Positions 5,379 to 12,036 of a stretch of DNA of 29,823 bases are shown piece by piece. How positions within the stretch are numbered: the stretch's first letter is position 1; the number at the start of each line of letters is the position of its first letter. The notes beneath the pieces were generated by a model, which was given only the letters and a program-made list of their open reading frames with translations, had not been told where the DNA came from and did no database searches. The translations under genes and the position numbers were made by a program. This stretch comes from a virus. Location: positions 1 through 29,823 of the IMG/VR virus record IMGVR_UViG_3300046009_009408. One strand, 5' to 3'.

Positions 5379-6917
5379 ATGAAATTTAATCCTGGAGATA
5401 AAGTTGTACTTGTTAAAGAAGATCACTGGTCAGAAAGAGACCAGTTAAAAATTGGGCAAATTTATACTGTTAAAGCTAATGATGGGTCAACTATTAAGCT
5501 TTTAGAAGGTGCCTACGGTTATTGGCTCCATTACAACCAACTCAAGAAGGTAGTTACTACTGTTGATATTGGTGCTAAGGTTGTAAGAGGTAAAGATTGG
5601 GATTATGACTCACAAGATAAAGATGCTATTTATGGTATTATTGAAGAAGCTGGTAGTACCGGTTGGGTAAAAGTCGCATGGCAATCTAAACAAGGTATTA
5701 CAATAGATCGTAACTCATACAGAATAGGTGATGATGATAAATATGATCTCTATTACTATGATGGTGCTGAGATTGTTACTACTGAACCTGTTTTTGTACC
5801 TCCTATTGTTGCTAAACCAGAACTATTAGTATTTGATAAATCTGAACCACCTCCTATTATTACTAAACCAGAACTATTAGTATTTGGTAGCTACAAGATT
5901 GGGAGTGTTGTAGTTTCTTTACAAAATTTAAGTGAGTTTAGAACAGAAGGAGGGATGTTTGAAGTTTTAAAAGAAAGTGATACAACTGTTCTTTCTTACA
6001 AGCCTGAATATTCTTCACATTCTAGTTCTAATTATAAAAATTCTACTAGCCCAAGTTCATGGAGAGCTGCTACTGAAATTGAAGCTGCTGCTTTTAAACG
6101 AGGTATTACTAACATTAATGAAATAATGCCAGAACCTTCTTTAGCCTTTGAAACAGTGGCGCCAAAAAGTGAACCTAAAAGGGATGAACTTGTAAAAGAA
6201 ATGCAGAAGTTTATCCCAGGTTATCATCTTGGGTGCACATTAGAGGTTGTTAGTTTACCTGATATAAAAGGTAATACCCGAGTAGGTTCAAGATTTGTTA
6301 GTAATCCTTCTGAAGAATGGTTAGAGCATATGCTTGATGAGTTCATCAAAAGGACTCCAACATGTGCTCCAGATCCACTAAATACTTTTGAAGCTAATTA
6401 TTTGCCAGAAAACTTAAAGGTTGTTTTTGAAATTGAAAATCAATTTAAATCATTACCCGGAGATGCAAAAGACATACCTCATAAAGAGTTAGAAGGCAAG
6501 TTTGTCAGGTGTATTGGAACTGCATCATATGCTCATCAAGATTATTATTATGACCGCTATTATTTTGTGTCTAAAGTAACTAATTACACAATACGCATAG
6601 TAGATCAAAGACATGTTTATTCATGGAACAACGATAGCGCAGGTTGTACAGTAAGAAAAGTATTTGATTTATCTAAAGGTTATACCTATGATGAAATAAA
6701 AGATAAAATTGATGAAGTGGCTTTAAAAAAAGCTACGTGCTCAGGTTATCAAATACCTGGTTTATTCGTAGGTGAACCAAATCTCCATTTACCTGATACA
6801 TCTATTACAGTAGTAAGACCAACAAGTACAAAACATAAGCCTGATGCAAGCTTCCAAGTTGCATTCGTAGAAACCCAGCTACGTAAACCTGGGAAAAAAA
6901 CAAAAATCAAATTTTAA
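5379..6917 (+). CDS. Large protein with SH3/KOW-like and MIB/HERC2-like domains
   Basis: A 512-residue protein. Residues 1-57 look like an SH3/KOW-type barrel (FNPGDKVVLV, LKIGQIYTVK, YGYWLHYNQLK). Residues 64-124 match the MIB/HERC2 domain pattern: IGAKVVRGKDW, a QD pair, GWVKVAWQS, then NSYRIGDDDKYDL (family form: VRGPDW..GDQDGG, V.WD.G, YR.G..GKYDL). That domain binds peptides in eukaryotic ubiquitin ligases and also occurs in some bacterial and phage proteins. A 17-residue unit containing KPELLVF is tandemly repeated at about 141-170. The C-terminal two-thirds is not recognised; it has a tyrosine-rich stretch (HQDYYYDRYYFVSKV). It may be a binding scaffold. Domain call good, function unknown. 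Confidence 0.65.
   Translation: MKFNPGDKVVLVKEDHWSERDQLKIGQIYTVKANDGSTIKLLEGAYGYWLHYNQLKKVVTTVDIGAKVVRGKDWDYDSQDKDAIYGIIEEAGSTGWVKVAWQSKQGITIDRNSYRIGDDDKYDLYYYDGAEIVTTEPVFVPPIVAKPELLVFDKSEPPPIITKPELLVFGSYKIGSVVVSLQNLSEFRTEGGMFEVLKESDTTVLSYKPEYSSHSSSNYKNSTSPSSWRAATEIEAAAFKRGITNINEIMPEPSLAFETVAPKSEPKRDELVKEMQKFIPGYHLGCTLEVVSLPDIKGNTRVGSRFVSNPSEEWLEHMLDEFIKRTPTCAPDPLNTFEANYLPENLKVVFEIENQFKSLPGDAKDIPHKELEGKFVRCIGTASYAHQDYYYDRYYFVSKVTNYTIRIVDQRHVYSWNNDSAGCTVRKVFDLSKGYTYDEIKDKIDEVALKKATCSGYQIPGLFVGEPNLHLPDTSITVVRPTSTKHKPDASFQVAFVETQLRKPGKKTKIKF
5799..5886 (+). repeat. 51-bp-period in-frame tandem duplication
   Basis: The 37 bases at 5799-5835 recur at 5850-5886 with two differences (period 51 bp, 17 codons). 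They encode PPIVAKPELLVF and PPIITKPELLVF, inside a proline-rich linker between the MIB/HERC2-like domain and the rest of the protein. Confidence 0.85.
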
Positions 6918-6929
6918 TTCAAAACCCAA

Positions 6930-7304
6930 ATGAACACATTTGTTAAGCAGATCATTGCAATGATCACCGGAGACACAGCAACAGAAACAGCAATGAAGAT
7001 TAAGCGTCAAGCTGAATCAGCATTGAAAGTTCAAATTGCAAACAGAGAGGCAGAAACAGTTAACCTGGAATCTGCTGTGGAAGATGCTAAAGCTGAGCAG
7101 CTTAAAGCATTTGTAAATTATGGCAAAACAATGGAAACAACTGAAGCAAGAGCTCAGTATGTTAAGTCATTGGTAGATGCAGAACAAAAAATTCAGGAAG
7201 CTGAGGAAGCTTTGGAAACTCACCTTACAACTCTTGATTTCCTCAGAGGAAAGCTTCAAGAAGTTTCAGCTATTGATGCTGAAGATGTAGAAAAAGCTGG
7301 GTAA
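6930..7304 (+). CDS. Coiled-coil protein (124 aa)
   Basis: Almost entirely helical, with heptad-like spacing (ALKVQIANREAETVNLESAV, then VDAEQKIQEAEEALETHLTT), rich in Ala, Glu and Lys. No membrane segment apart from a mildly hydrophobic N-terminus (MNTFVKQIIAMITG). It ends 13 bases before the first tRNA-like element. A structural or scaffolding role is possible; family not recognised. Confidence 0.6.
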   Translation: MNTFVKQIIAMITGDTATETAMKIKRQAESALKVQIANREAETVNLESAVEDAKAEQLKAFVNYGKTMETTEARAQYVKSLVDAEQKIQEAEEALETHLTTLDFLRGKLQEVSAIDAEDVEKAG

Positions 7305-7317
7305 TTAATACCTGGTC

Positions 7318-7417
7318 TGTGTGGTGGCGGAATGGTAGACGCAGTTGATTACAACCCCGAGGTAAAATCTTGGCGCATAAGAAGAGTTGATTACAGGTTC
7401 GAATCCTGTCCACACAG
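7318..7417 (+). tRNA. tRNA-Leu-like element A, abnormal centre
   Basis: Acceptor 7318-7324/7410-7416 is 7 bp perfect. The D arm is gcg 7327-7329/cgc 7340-7342 with the tRNA-Leu-like ggcggaatggtagacgc. T arm 7393-7409 (acagg ttcgaat cctgt); discriminator G7417. The total is 100 nt against about 85-90 for a Leu tRNA. The best anticodon stem is 7357-7361/7369-7373 with loop gtaaaat, giving anticodon AAA and U33. Fourteen bases lie between it and the D arm where one is normal. An 11-nt direct repeat (agttgattaca) sits at 7343-7353 and 7385-7395, and the first copy accounts for most of the excess. A disrupted, inserted or specialised tRNA; the amino acid cannot be assigned. Confidence 0.55.
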
Positions 7418-7437
7418 CTAAAATAAAACAAAAAATT

Positions 7438-7686
7438 ATGTATTTGAAACAAAAATATATTATTACTGAAAACACAGAAATAATTGTGTTTAGCGAATTA
7501 TTACAACATTCAGATTTTAAATCTTTTAACCCCATAAGTGCTGGTTTTATTTCTTTTGGAATCAATAAAGAAGGGAATCCAACCTGCCGTTGCTATGGTG
7601 AAAGTATTAGTTTGGGGTTGAAGTCTAATTCTGAAGAGGATACTAAGATAGCAAAAAGACAGCTTGATATGTTGGATAACTATTAA
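7438..7686 (+). CDS. Hypothetical protein (82 aa)
   Basis: The frame is open from 7387, but that start lies inside the T arm of tRNA-like element A; ATG 7438 is the first start after the RNA and is preferred. The protein begins MYLKQKYIITENTEIIVFSE and continues HSDFKSFNPISAGFISFG. It probably has a beta-rich core and a basic C-terminal helix (DTKIAKRQLDMLDNY). Not recognised. It sits alone between two tRNA-like elements. Confidence 0.55.
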   Translation: MYLKQKYIITENTEIIVFSELLQHSDFKSFNPISAGFISFGINKEGNPTCRCYGESISLGLKSNSEEDTKIAKRQLDMLDNY

Positions 7687-7692
7687 GAAGTA

Positions 7693-7776
7693 TAGTCAGG
7701 TGGCGGAATTGGTAGTTTATCCAATCAAAAGTAAGTGAGGATGAGTAGTTACTTCTATCAATCCTGTCTTGACTAC
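7693..7776 (+). other. Degenerate tRNA-like element B
   Basis: Acceptor strands 7693-7699 and 7769-7775 pair (7 bp, one G-U), and the left part keeps the ggtggcggaattggtag sequence of a Leu-type D arm. The D-stem partner is lost; instead attgg 7708-7712 pairs with ccaat 7721-7725. The next hairpin is aagtaa 7729-7734/ttactt 7749-7754 with a 14-base loop. Only the 3' half of a T arm (atcaatcctgt) remains. It looks like a decayed or remodelled relative of elements A and C and is unlikely to be a working tRNA. Confidence 0.4.
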
Positions 7777-7789
7777 AAAAAATAAAGAT

Positions 7790-7915
7790 ATGAAGCAAGT
7801 ATTAGAAACAATAAAACATGATTTTTTAATGGATCCTCTGTACTACATAACTCTCGCTTTAGCCGGGGTATTAATTTGTGTATTGATTGGAGGTGCTATA
7901 GCAAGTGTAATATAG
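7790..7915 (+). CDS. Small single-pass membrane protein (41 aa)
   Basis: A short frame from ATG 7790 encodes MKQVLETIKHDFLMDPL followed by one hydrophobic segment, YYITLALAGVLICVLIGGAI, and ends ASVI. Charged residues occur only at the N-terminus, giving a simple one-helix layout. Its TAG stop at 7913-7915 overlaps the first bases of tRNA-like element C. Family unknown. Confidence 0.45.
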   Translation: MKQVLETIKHDFLMDPLYYITLALAGVLICVLIGGAIASVI

Positions 7916-8032
7916 TGTGGTGGCGGAATGGTAGACGCTAAGAGTTTCTTTAATGAGGTGGTCTTAGAGTAGCTGACACACTTAGATATAACAAGGTAAC
8001 TACTCATACAGGTTCGAGTCCTGTCCACACAG
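7914..8032 (+). tRNA. tRNA-Leu-like element C, oversized anticodon and variable arms
   Basis: Acceptor 7915-7920/8025-8030 (6 bp; the seventh pair is A-A), D stem 7923-7925/7936-7938, T arm 8008-8024, discriminator G8032. The 5' shell (7915-7938) is identical to element A over 24 bases, and the 3' shell (8008-8035) differs by one base in 28; the interior is unrelated. The layout is that of a class II tRNA: taaga/tctta stem (7939-7943/7962-7966) with an 18-nt loop, then gagtag/ctactc (7967-7972/8000-8005) with a 27-nt loop. The length is 119 nt, about 30 more than a Leu tRNA. No 7-base anticodon loop can be drawn, so decoding is doubtful. The first base overlaps the upstream stop codon. Confidence 0.5.
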
Positions 8033-8049
8033 CTAATTAAATATAAAAC

Positions 8050-8316
8050 AACTACTGATTAACACTAAACAGTAACAATTAGTGACCTGAAGTTGGCTAT
8101 CTCTTCAATGAGAATTGTTATCTCACAGTCTAAGATGTGAGTAGTTTAGGTTGATTATACATCAGGTAATGTACGTTGGAGTGCCAACGGAGGATAGTCC
8201 TGCTCTGTTACCACTTAGAAGGCAGCAGTTGTTTTTTAATTGTACCCTCATAGCATAACTTAAACCCATAAGGTTATGAGGCATCCAAGATGGAGGAAAT
8301 GGGTTGATACCTCCAT
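8050..8316 (+). ncRNA. Structured RNA with kissing-loop hairpin pair
   Basis: No gene fits here. Helices on the + strand: cactaa/ttagtg 8063-8068/8079-8084; tgaag/cttca 8088-8092/8103-8107; ctcaca/tgtgag 8122-8127/8136-8141; a three-way unit closed by ggtaa/ttacc 8165-8169/8208-8212 holding cgttgg/ccaacg 8174-8179/8184-8189 and agga/tcct 8191-8194/8198-8201. A hairpin cataactta/taag(g)ttatg follows (8254-8262/8269-8278) with loop aaccca (8263-8268). The last is atggagg/cctccat (8290-8296/8310-8316), with tgggtt (8300-8305) in its loop. The two loops are perfectly complementary over 6 bp, so they can kiss. Alternative pairings (8050-8056/8140-8146, 8065-8070/8144-8149) suggest possible switching. 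Function unknown. Confidence 0.55.
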
Positions 8317-8320
8317 ACCA

Positions 8321-8434
8321 CAGGAGATGGCAGAGTGGTTATGTAAAAGGATTTTAAAGTTTAGGTATCAATAGAATTGCGTTTTGAAGAGGAGCCTAAT
8401 GCCTTACACACAGGTTCGAGTCCTGTTCTCCTGA
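8321..8434 (+). tRNA. tRNA-Ser-like element D, abnormal centre
   Basis: Acceptor 8321-8327/8427-8433 is 7 bp perfect (caggaga/tctcctg), discriminator A8434. T arm 8410-8426 (acagg ttcgagt cctgt). The D region tggcagagtggtta is the tRNA-Ser pattern. The total is 114 nt against about 88-90. The interior (8345-8409) has no canonical anticodon arm. It can instead form its own domain: tgtaa(aa)gg 8342-8350 with ccttaca 8402-8408, and ttagg 8361-8365 with cctaa 8395-8399; the outer helix would compete with the D stem. As in element C, a normal tRNA shell carries a foreign centre. Amino acid not assignable. Confidence 0.5.
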
Positions 8435-8457
8435 CTACAAATCAATTTAAAATCAAC

Positions 8458-9657
8458 ATGAAACAAAAAGAAACACCAATCAGAAGAGAAGTGCTTCATC
8501 AATCTAATTATGAAGCACTTGTGGCTGCTTATAGCAGTGATGAATTTACACAAAGGAAGTTAGTATTCCTTGATAGACTGCAAGGTTCAGTTATTACTTT
8601 GGCTGAGTTTGAAGATAAGATATGCATTGGTGGATACACCATGATTCCAAGATTTGTAAAGAAGTATTGGGTTCAGTATAAAGTTGAAGAAGGATTTACA
8701 TACAACAAGAAAACCAAGACTATAAAGACATGGTATGGTAAAAAGATAATACAATCATATGGTGCTATGTATATGCATCTTTATAAGTTTGTAAATGAGA
8801 CTATCAACATGGAGTTTATATCCGAACGTCTGTTTTATTTTATGAAGCCTGGTATTAAAACTATCAATAGACTGCTGAAGGGTAAGATTACTAACCCTAG
8901 AGATTTTATTCACTCTGTGATTAAAGATAAGCATCCAGGTATAAAAGTTTCAAAAGAGTTGCTTTGGCAAATGCATACTAAAAATGAAACCTTCTTTACC
9001 CTATTGTTTTATCAATCTCCTATGCTGGTTAGTACTTGTGAAAATTTGGATAAACTCCTGATGTATTACTTGTCTCCTGACCTAAATATCAATCTTTACG
9101 CATCTAATACATTGATTGATTTATCAACACAAGCTGCAGTTCTGAATAAGAAACTGTCTTATTGTTGGTCCCCTAAAAGAATGGAAGACGTACACTCTGA
9201 GTTATCTAGAGAAATTGCAAAAGAAGCTTTTAAGTCTGTAGAGTTTGTTGACTATGGTTATCAGGGAGAGTTTCCCGAGGCACCCTTTATTCAGCTCCTT
9301 ACTAATAATAAGGACATATTTGAAGAAGGTAATGTTATGAGTCACTGTATATACAGTAATTATGAACGCAGGATTAGTAACAAAAAGTATTTTGTTCTTA
9401 GATACCTAGATGATGATGGAGTAAGGGGTACTGTTGGGATCGGATACAGTTATGATAATGGTGGTAAAAAAATTTTTTCAATTGATCAGTTTTATGGTAA
9501 AAGAAACACAGCTGTTCCTGATGAAGCTTGGGCTTATGTTGAAGCATTTCTTAAGAAAGAAGATGTCCAAAACTTTTTTAAGGGTAATGGATATAAGCCA
9601 TACACCAAATCCTCAAATTTGATAGAGACTAATAATTTAATATTTGAAGCCATATGA
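8458..9657 (+). CDS. PcfJ-like protein
   Basis: The frame is open from 8377, but that ATG is inside tRNA-like element D; ATG 8458 is preferred, giving 399 residues. The C-terminal third carries the PcfJ-type signature: EEGNVMSHCIYSNY (about residues 289-302), then KKYFVLRYLDDDGVRGTVGI, and DQFYGKRNTAVPDEAW (family form: EG..M.HCV..Y, an ATLE-like strand, Q..G..N). PcfJ-like proteins occur on conjugative plasmids and phages; their biochemical role is not settled. The N-terminal part is basic and unrecognised. The stop overlaps the next start in an ATGA. Family fairly sure. Confidence 0.65.
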   Translation: MKQKETPIRREVLHQSNYEALVAAYSSDEFTQRKLVFLDRLQGSVITLAEFEDKICIGGYTMIPRFVKKYWVQYKVEEGFTYNKKTKTIKTWYGKKIIQSYGAMYMHLYKFVNETINMEFISERLFYFMKPGIKTINRLLKGKITNPRDFIHSVIKDKHPGIKVSKELLWQMHTKNETFFTLLFYQSPMLVSTCENLDKLLMYYLSPDLNINLYASNTLIDLSTQAAVLNKKLSYCWSPKRMEDVHSELSREIAKEAFKSVEFVDYGYQGEFPEAPFIQLLTNNKDIFEEGNVMSHCIYSNYERRISNKKYFVLRYLDDDGVRGTVGIGYSYDNGGKKIFSIDQFYGKRNTAVPDEAWAYVEAFLKKEDVQNFFKGNGYKPYTKSSNLIETNNLIFEAI

Positions 9658-10115
9658 GTTCTGCCATTTACGTTAGCAATGATGAACTATTAAAAGTTAT
9701 TAATGCCTTTGTAAAAGATGATATACATAATAGAGATGATGTAGTTAACTGTATCTTGTCTATTGTTTTAGCTGGTTATTCAAATCCAGAAATATTAGTT
9801 AAGGCTACACTTGGGCTGATAAAAGAACCGGTTTTTACAGTAGGTGATACGGTTTATATAGAACTGCAGAATCTATATCTTGGAAGCATTGATATAACAA
9901 CCTCTGAAGCAGAAGGTTTTATAATTGATAAATACATAAAAGGTGTAGTTACAAAAATAAACAAGTTCTCTACTAACCCTTATCATATTGATGTGGTAAC
10001 TATTGCTGCTGATGGTAAATATGAGACTCGTGCTGTTACAGTATCAGATGCTAAGCTGCATGATAAATTGTTTATACCAGCTCCAGGAAGATTAAATGTA
10101 GGAGATATTTTATGA
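9654..10115 (+). CDS. Hypothetical protein (153 aa)
   Basis: Not recognised. Helical N-terminus (SNDELLKVINAFVKDDIHNR) followed by a probable beta-barrel region (VFTVGDTVYIELQNLYLG, YIKGVVTKINKFSTNPYHID, TRAVTVSDAKLHDK) resembling an SH3-like or KOW-type fold. Overlaps its neighbours by 4 bases on both sides (ATGA), so the three genes 8458-10345 form one translationally coupled group. Confidence 0.6.
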   Translation: MSSAIYVSNDELLKVINAFVKDDIHNRDDVVNCILSIVLAGYSNPEILVKATLGLIKEPVFTVGDTVYIELQNLYLGSIDITTSEAEGFIIDKYIKGVVTKINKFSTNPYHIDVVTIAADGKYETRAVTVSDAKLHDKLFIPAPGRLNVGDIL

Positions 10116-10345
10116 GTAAAGATACAAGACCGGTGTATATGGGCACCTATGAAATCCATAAGAAGTTAGTTGATGAGAAGTTGCATAGTCTTAGATTGGA
10201 CCAGCTTGACAATAGTAAACAAGCTATGCATCTAAGAAATGATTTTGAAAATTATAAATCAAGCATTGAAAAGAAGCTTCTTACTGTTGCTATTCTTACT
10301 GGTGTTAATGCAATAGCTATATTATTGCAACTTATTTTTGGATAA
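10112..10345 (+). CDS. C-terminally anchored small membrane protein
   Basis: A 77-residue protein with a soluble helical N-terminal part (EIHKKLVDEKLHSLRLDQLD, NDFENYKSSIEKK) and one C-terminal hydrophobic helix (LLTVAILTGVNAIAILLQLI). This is a tail-anchored layout with the bulk in the cytoplasm. The start overlaps the preceding stop by four bases. Role unknown. Confidence 0.55.
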   Translation: MSKDTRPVYMGTYEIHKKLVDEKLHSLRLDQLDNSKQAMHLRNDFENYKSSIEKKLLTVAILTGVNAIAILLQLIFG

Positions 10346-10356
10346 AGCTTGTTATT

Positions 10357-10388
10357 TTTGATAAGTTTTATTATGTAGACTATTTTTG
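10357..10388 (+). promoter_or_regulatory. Possible Bacteroidota-type promoter
   Basis: TTTG (10357-10360), 20 bases, then TATTTTTG (10381-10388), which fits the TAnnTTTG -7 element. The next start codon is at 10394, so a transcript from here would be nearly leaderless. A second TATTTTTG at 10353 has no good upstream box. The region is very T-rich, so chance is possible. Confidence 0.3.
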
Positions 10389-10393
10389 ATTGC

Positions 10394-10678
10394 ATGTTAT
10401 ATCAGCTACCAAATGGAAAAACAATCTGCCTTGATGTGGAAGATTATCTATCCTTGACTGATATTGACATTCAAAATCTTATTGCTCTCAATGTAGGAGA
10501 TCCTCACCTTAATCCTTTTAAAAACTCAGTTATTCATTCTAAATCTGAAGATTATGATGAAACTGATGAGTTTTTTACTGATGAAGAGGTTCATGAATCT
10601 TATTTTGAAGAGTATTTTCCAGATGAAGATGATTCACCATCCAAAGATGACATCTTAAACATTCCGGATTCAGAGTAA
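10394..10678 (+). CDS. Acidic hypothetical protein (94 aa)
   Basis: The N-terminal 40 residues are ordered-looking (MLYQLPNGKTICLDVEDYLS, TDIDIQNLIALNVGDP). The C-terminal half is extremely acidic (SEDYDETDEFFTDEEVHE, YFEEYFPDEDDSPSKDD). No membrane segment or cysteine motif. Such tails can mimic DNA or bind basic partners, but no family function is known to me. Placed just before the possible SSB-like gene. Confidence 0.6.
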   Translation: MLYQLPNGKTICLDVEDYLSLTDIDIQNLIALNVGDPHLNPFKNSVIHSKSEDYDETDEFFTDEEVHESYFEEYFPDEDDSPSKDDILNIPDSE

Positions 10679-10705
10679 AGCAAATTATTTTTCAATTCAA
10701 ATCAA

Positions 10706-11176
10706 ATGAGTAAAGTTAAAGTAAGTGCTAATGCACAAGGGCAAGTTATTGTCCCATCAGAAAATTCAAAAGGTTATGGTTATATCCGCCTACAACAGGA
10801 TAGAGCCTTTGTAAATGACAAGAACTGGGTTAGTGTTACCACGGTGAGCACATTGCTCTATGGTACTATAGAGAACCTTTCAAAGTTTGGCTATACTGCA
10901 GGTATGGAGCTACCTGGTAAGATTATTATCAAAGAAAGTCTTGAACCTTTCAATTTAGAGAATCCTGAAAAGGATTACAAGATTGCAGGTAAAACAGGCA
11001 TTATCTGCTGTTTGGACGCTCAACCTGTTTACAGAAAGACTTTCTACAGTGCTTCAGAGACTGAAAATGATGTTTTCATCATTCACAACAATGGTGCTGC
11101 AATTAAAGCTGCAGCAGCGAGTAAGGTTGAAGAAGCTCCTGTTGAAGAGGCTGCTTCAGAAGAGTTCACATTGTAA
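10706..11176 (+). CDS. Possible ssDNA-binding or nucleoid-type protein
   Basis: A 156-residue protein that begins MSKVKVSANAQGQVIVPSEN. Its middle is probably beta-rich (YGYIRLQQDRAFVNDKNWVS, ELPGKIIIKESLEPFN, KIAGKTGIICCLDAQPVY). The C-terminus is a flexible Ala/Glu tail ending EEAASEEFTL. A beta-rich body with an acidic tail ending in a hydrophobic residue is the layout of phage ssDNA-binding proteins. No OB-fold signature was confirmed, so this is only a suggestion. It closes its transcription unit, with a strong terminator 22 bases downstream. Confidence 0.45.
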   Translation: MSKVKVSANAQGQVIVPSENSKGYGYIRLQQDRAFVNDKNWVSVTTVSTLLYGTIENLSKFGYTAGMELPGKIIIKESLEPFNLENPEKDYKIAGKTGIICCLDAQPVYRKTFYSASETENDVFIIHNNGAAIKAAAASKVEEAPVEEAASEEFTL

Positions 11177-11198
11177 AATAAAATGTAGTTAATAAAAA

Positions 11199-11227
11199 GG
11201 GGAGACAGTGTTCTCCCCTATTTTTTT
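11199..11227 (+). terminator. Rho-independent terminator
   Basis: GGGGAGA (11199-11205) pairs with TCTCCCC (11212-11218), a 7-bp stem with a 6-base loop, followed by TATTTTTTT. It ends the unit that finishes at 11176. Confidence 0.9.
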
Positions 11228-11254
11228 GTAAAAAATCAATCCCCAATATCAATC

Positions 11255-11731
11255 ATGACAACATACCAAAAAGTAGTTTATGAAGGCCGCTTTGGCGCGT
11301 ATCAAAAGTATGGAAACAAGTTTCAAAAATCACAAGTTCAATTTGAGAAGGACCCATTTAATGCTTATCAGAACTTTCTGTATAAGCGGGCAATGTTTGG
11401 TCTTTCTGTGTATGGGGAGGAGGAACTGAGTAAGATGCATTGGGACAAAAAGAAAAGAATACAGAAAGTCCATACAAGATGTCAAGAAATGCTTAATGTT
11501 TGGAAACAGGAATTAGCAAATAACAGAGTGAACAAAATGTTATCTTCACTCTTCTGGCACAGCTCTTTAGTAAAAGATATGCTTGATAAATTTGCTTTAG
11601 ACACAGATCCTAATTACATTAGCAATCTTGAGTTTAAAGATTTAGGTATCAGCAAACAAGAGATTGTTGCCAAACTGATACAAGAAAAAATCTTACCTTA
11701 CAATTTTTATCAATTAAACCAGGCAGTATGA
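11255..11731 (+). CDS. Hypothetical protein (158 aa)
   Basis: Not recognised. Basic, tyrosine- and lysine-rich N-terminal half (YEGRFGAYQKYGNKFQK, NAYQNFLYKRAMFGLSVY), then helical segments with HWDKKKRIQKVHTRCQEML. No membrane segment. First gene after the terminator, so it probably opens a new unit that runs through the HNH, helicase and ClpS genes. The ATGA overlap with the next gene suggests coupling. Confidence 0.6.
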   Translation: MTTYQKVVYEGRFGAYQKYGNKFQKSQVQFEKDPFNAYQNFLYKRAMFGLSVYGEEELSKMHWDKKKRIQKVHTRCQEMLNVWKQELANNRVNKMLSSLFWHSSLVKDMLDKFALDTDPNYISNLEFKDLGISKQEIVAKLIQEKILPYNFYQLNQAV

Positions 11732-12036
11732 ACATAAATGAGTTGAGCAATGCAGAAGTATTGTTTCTTTACTTTTCAAATCAAAATTACATTGATGGTA
11801 TCAATGATATTCTTGAATATGGTTCTACCTATCAAGAGCTTGATTTGGCGGGTATATCAAGAATAACAATAGAGAAACCTTTATCACCTGAAGAGCTAGA
11901 AGATTTAAGAAATTCAGTCTTTTATCGCAATGCTCTTTCAGTAAATGATAAGTTGGAACCTATTGTTCAAATGATAAAAGAAGCAGACTCTGCATTGTAT
12001 AACTCATTTGTTAATACCAAAGAAAAGTTAAGCTAA
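11728..12036 (+). CDS. Hypothetical protein (102 aa)
   Basis: Not recognised. Acidic, helical: MNINELSNAEVLFLYFSNQ, INDILEYGSTYQELDLAG, KPLSPEELEDLRNSVFYR. No signal, cysteine motif or membrane segment. Overlaps both neighbours by 1-4 bases. Confidence 0.6.
   Translation: MNINELSNAEVLFLYFSNQNYIDGINDILEYGSTYQELDLAGISRITIEKPLSPEELEDLRNSVFYRNALSVNDKLEPIVQMIKEADSALYNSFVNTKEKLS

Noticed and set aside
7318-8434. Group I or group II introns in the tRNA-like elements
   Set aside because: The excess lengths (about 10-40 bases) are far too short for any self-splicing intron, and no intron core motifs are seen.
8377-8457. Upstream ATG for the PcfJ-like gene
   Set aside because: It falls inside tRNA-like element D; the ATG at 8458 comes straight after the RNA and gives a natural N-terminus.
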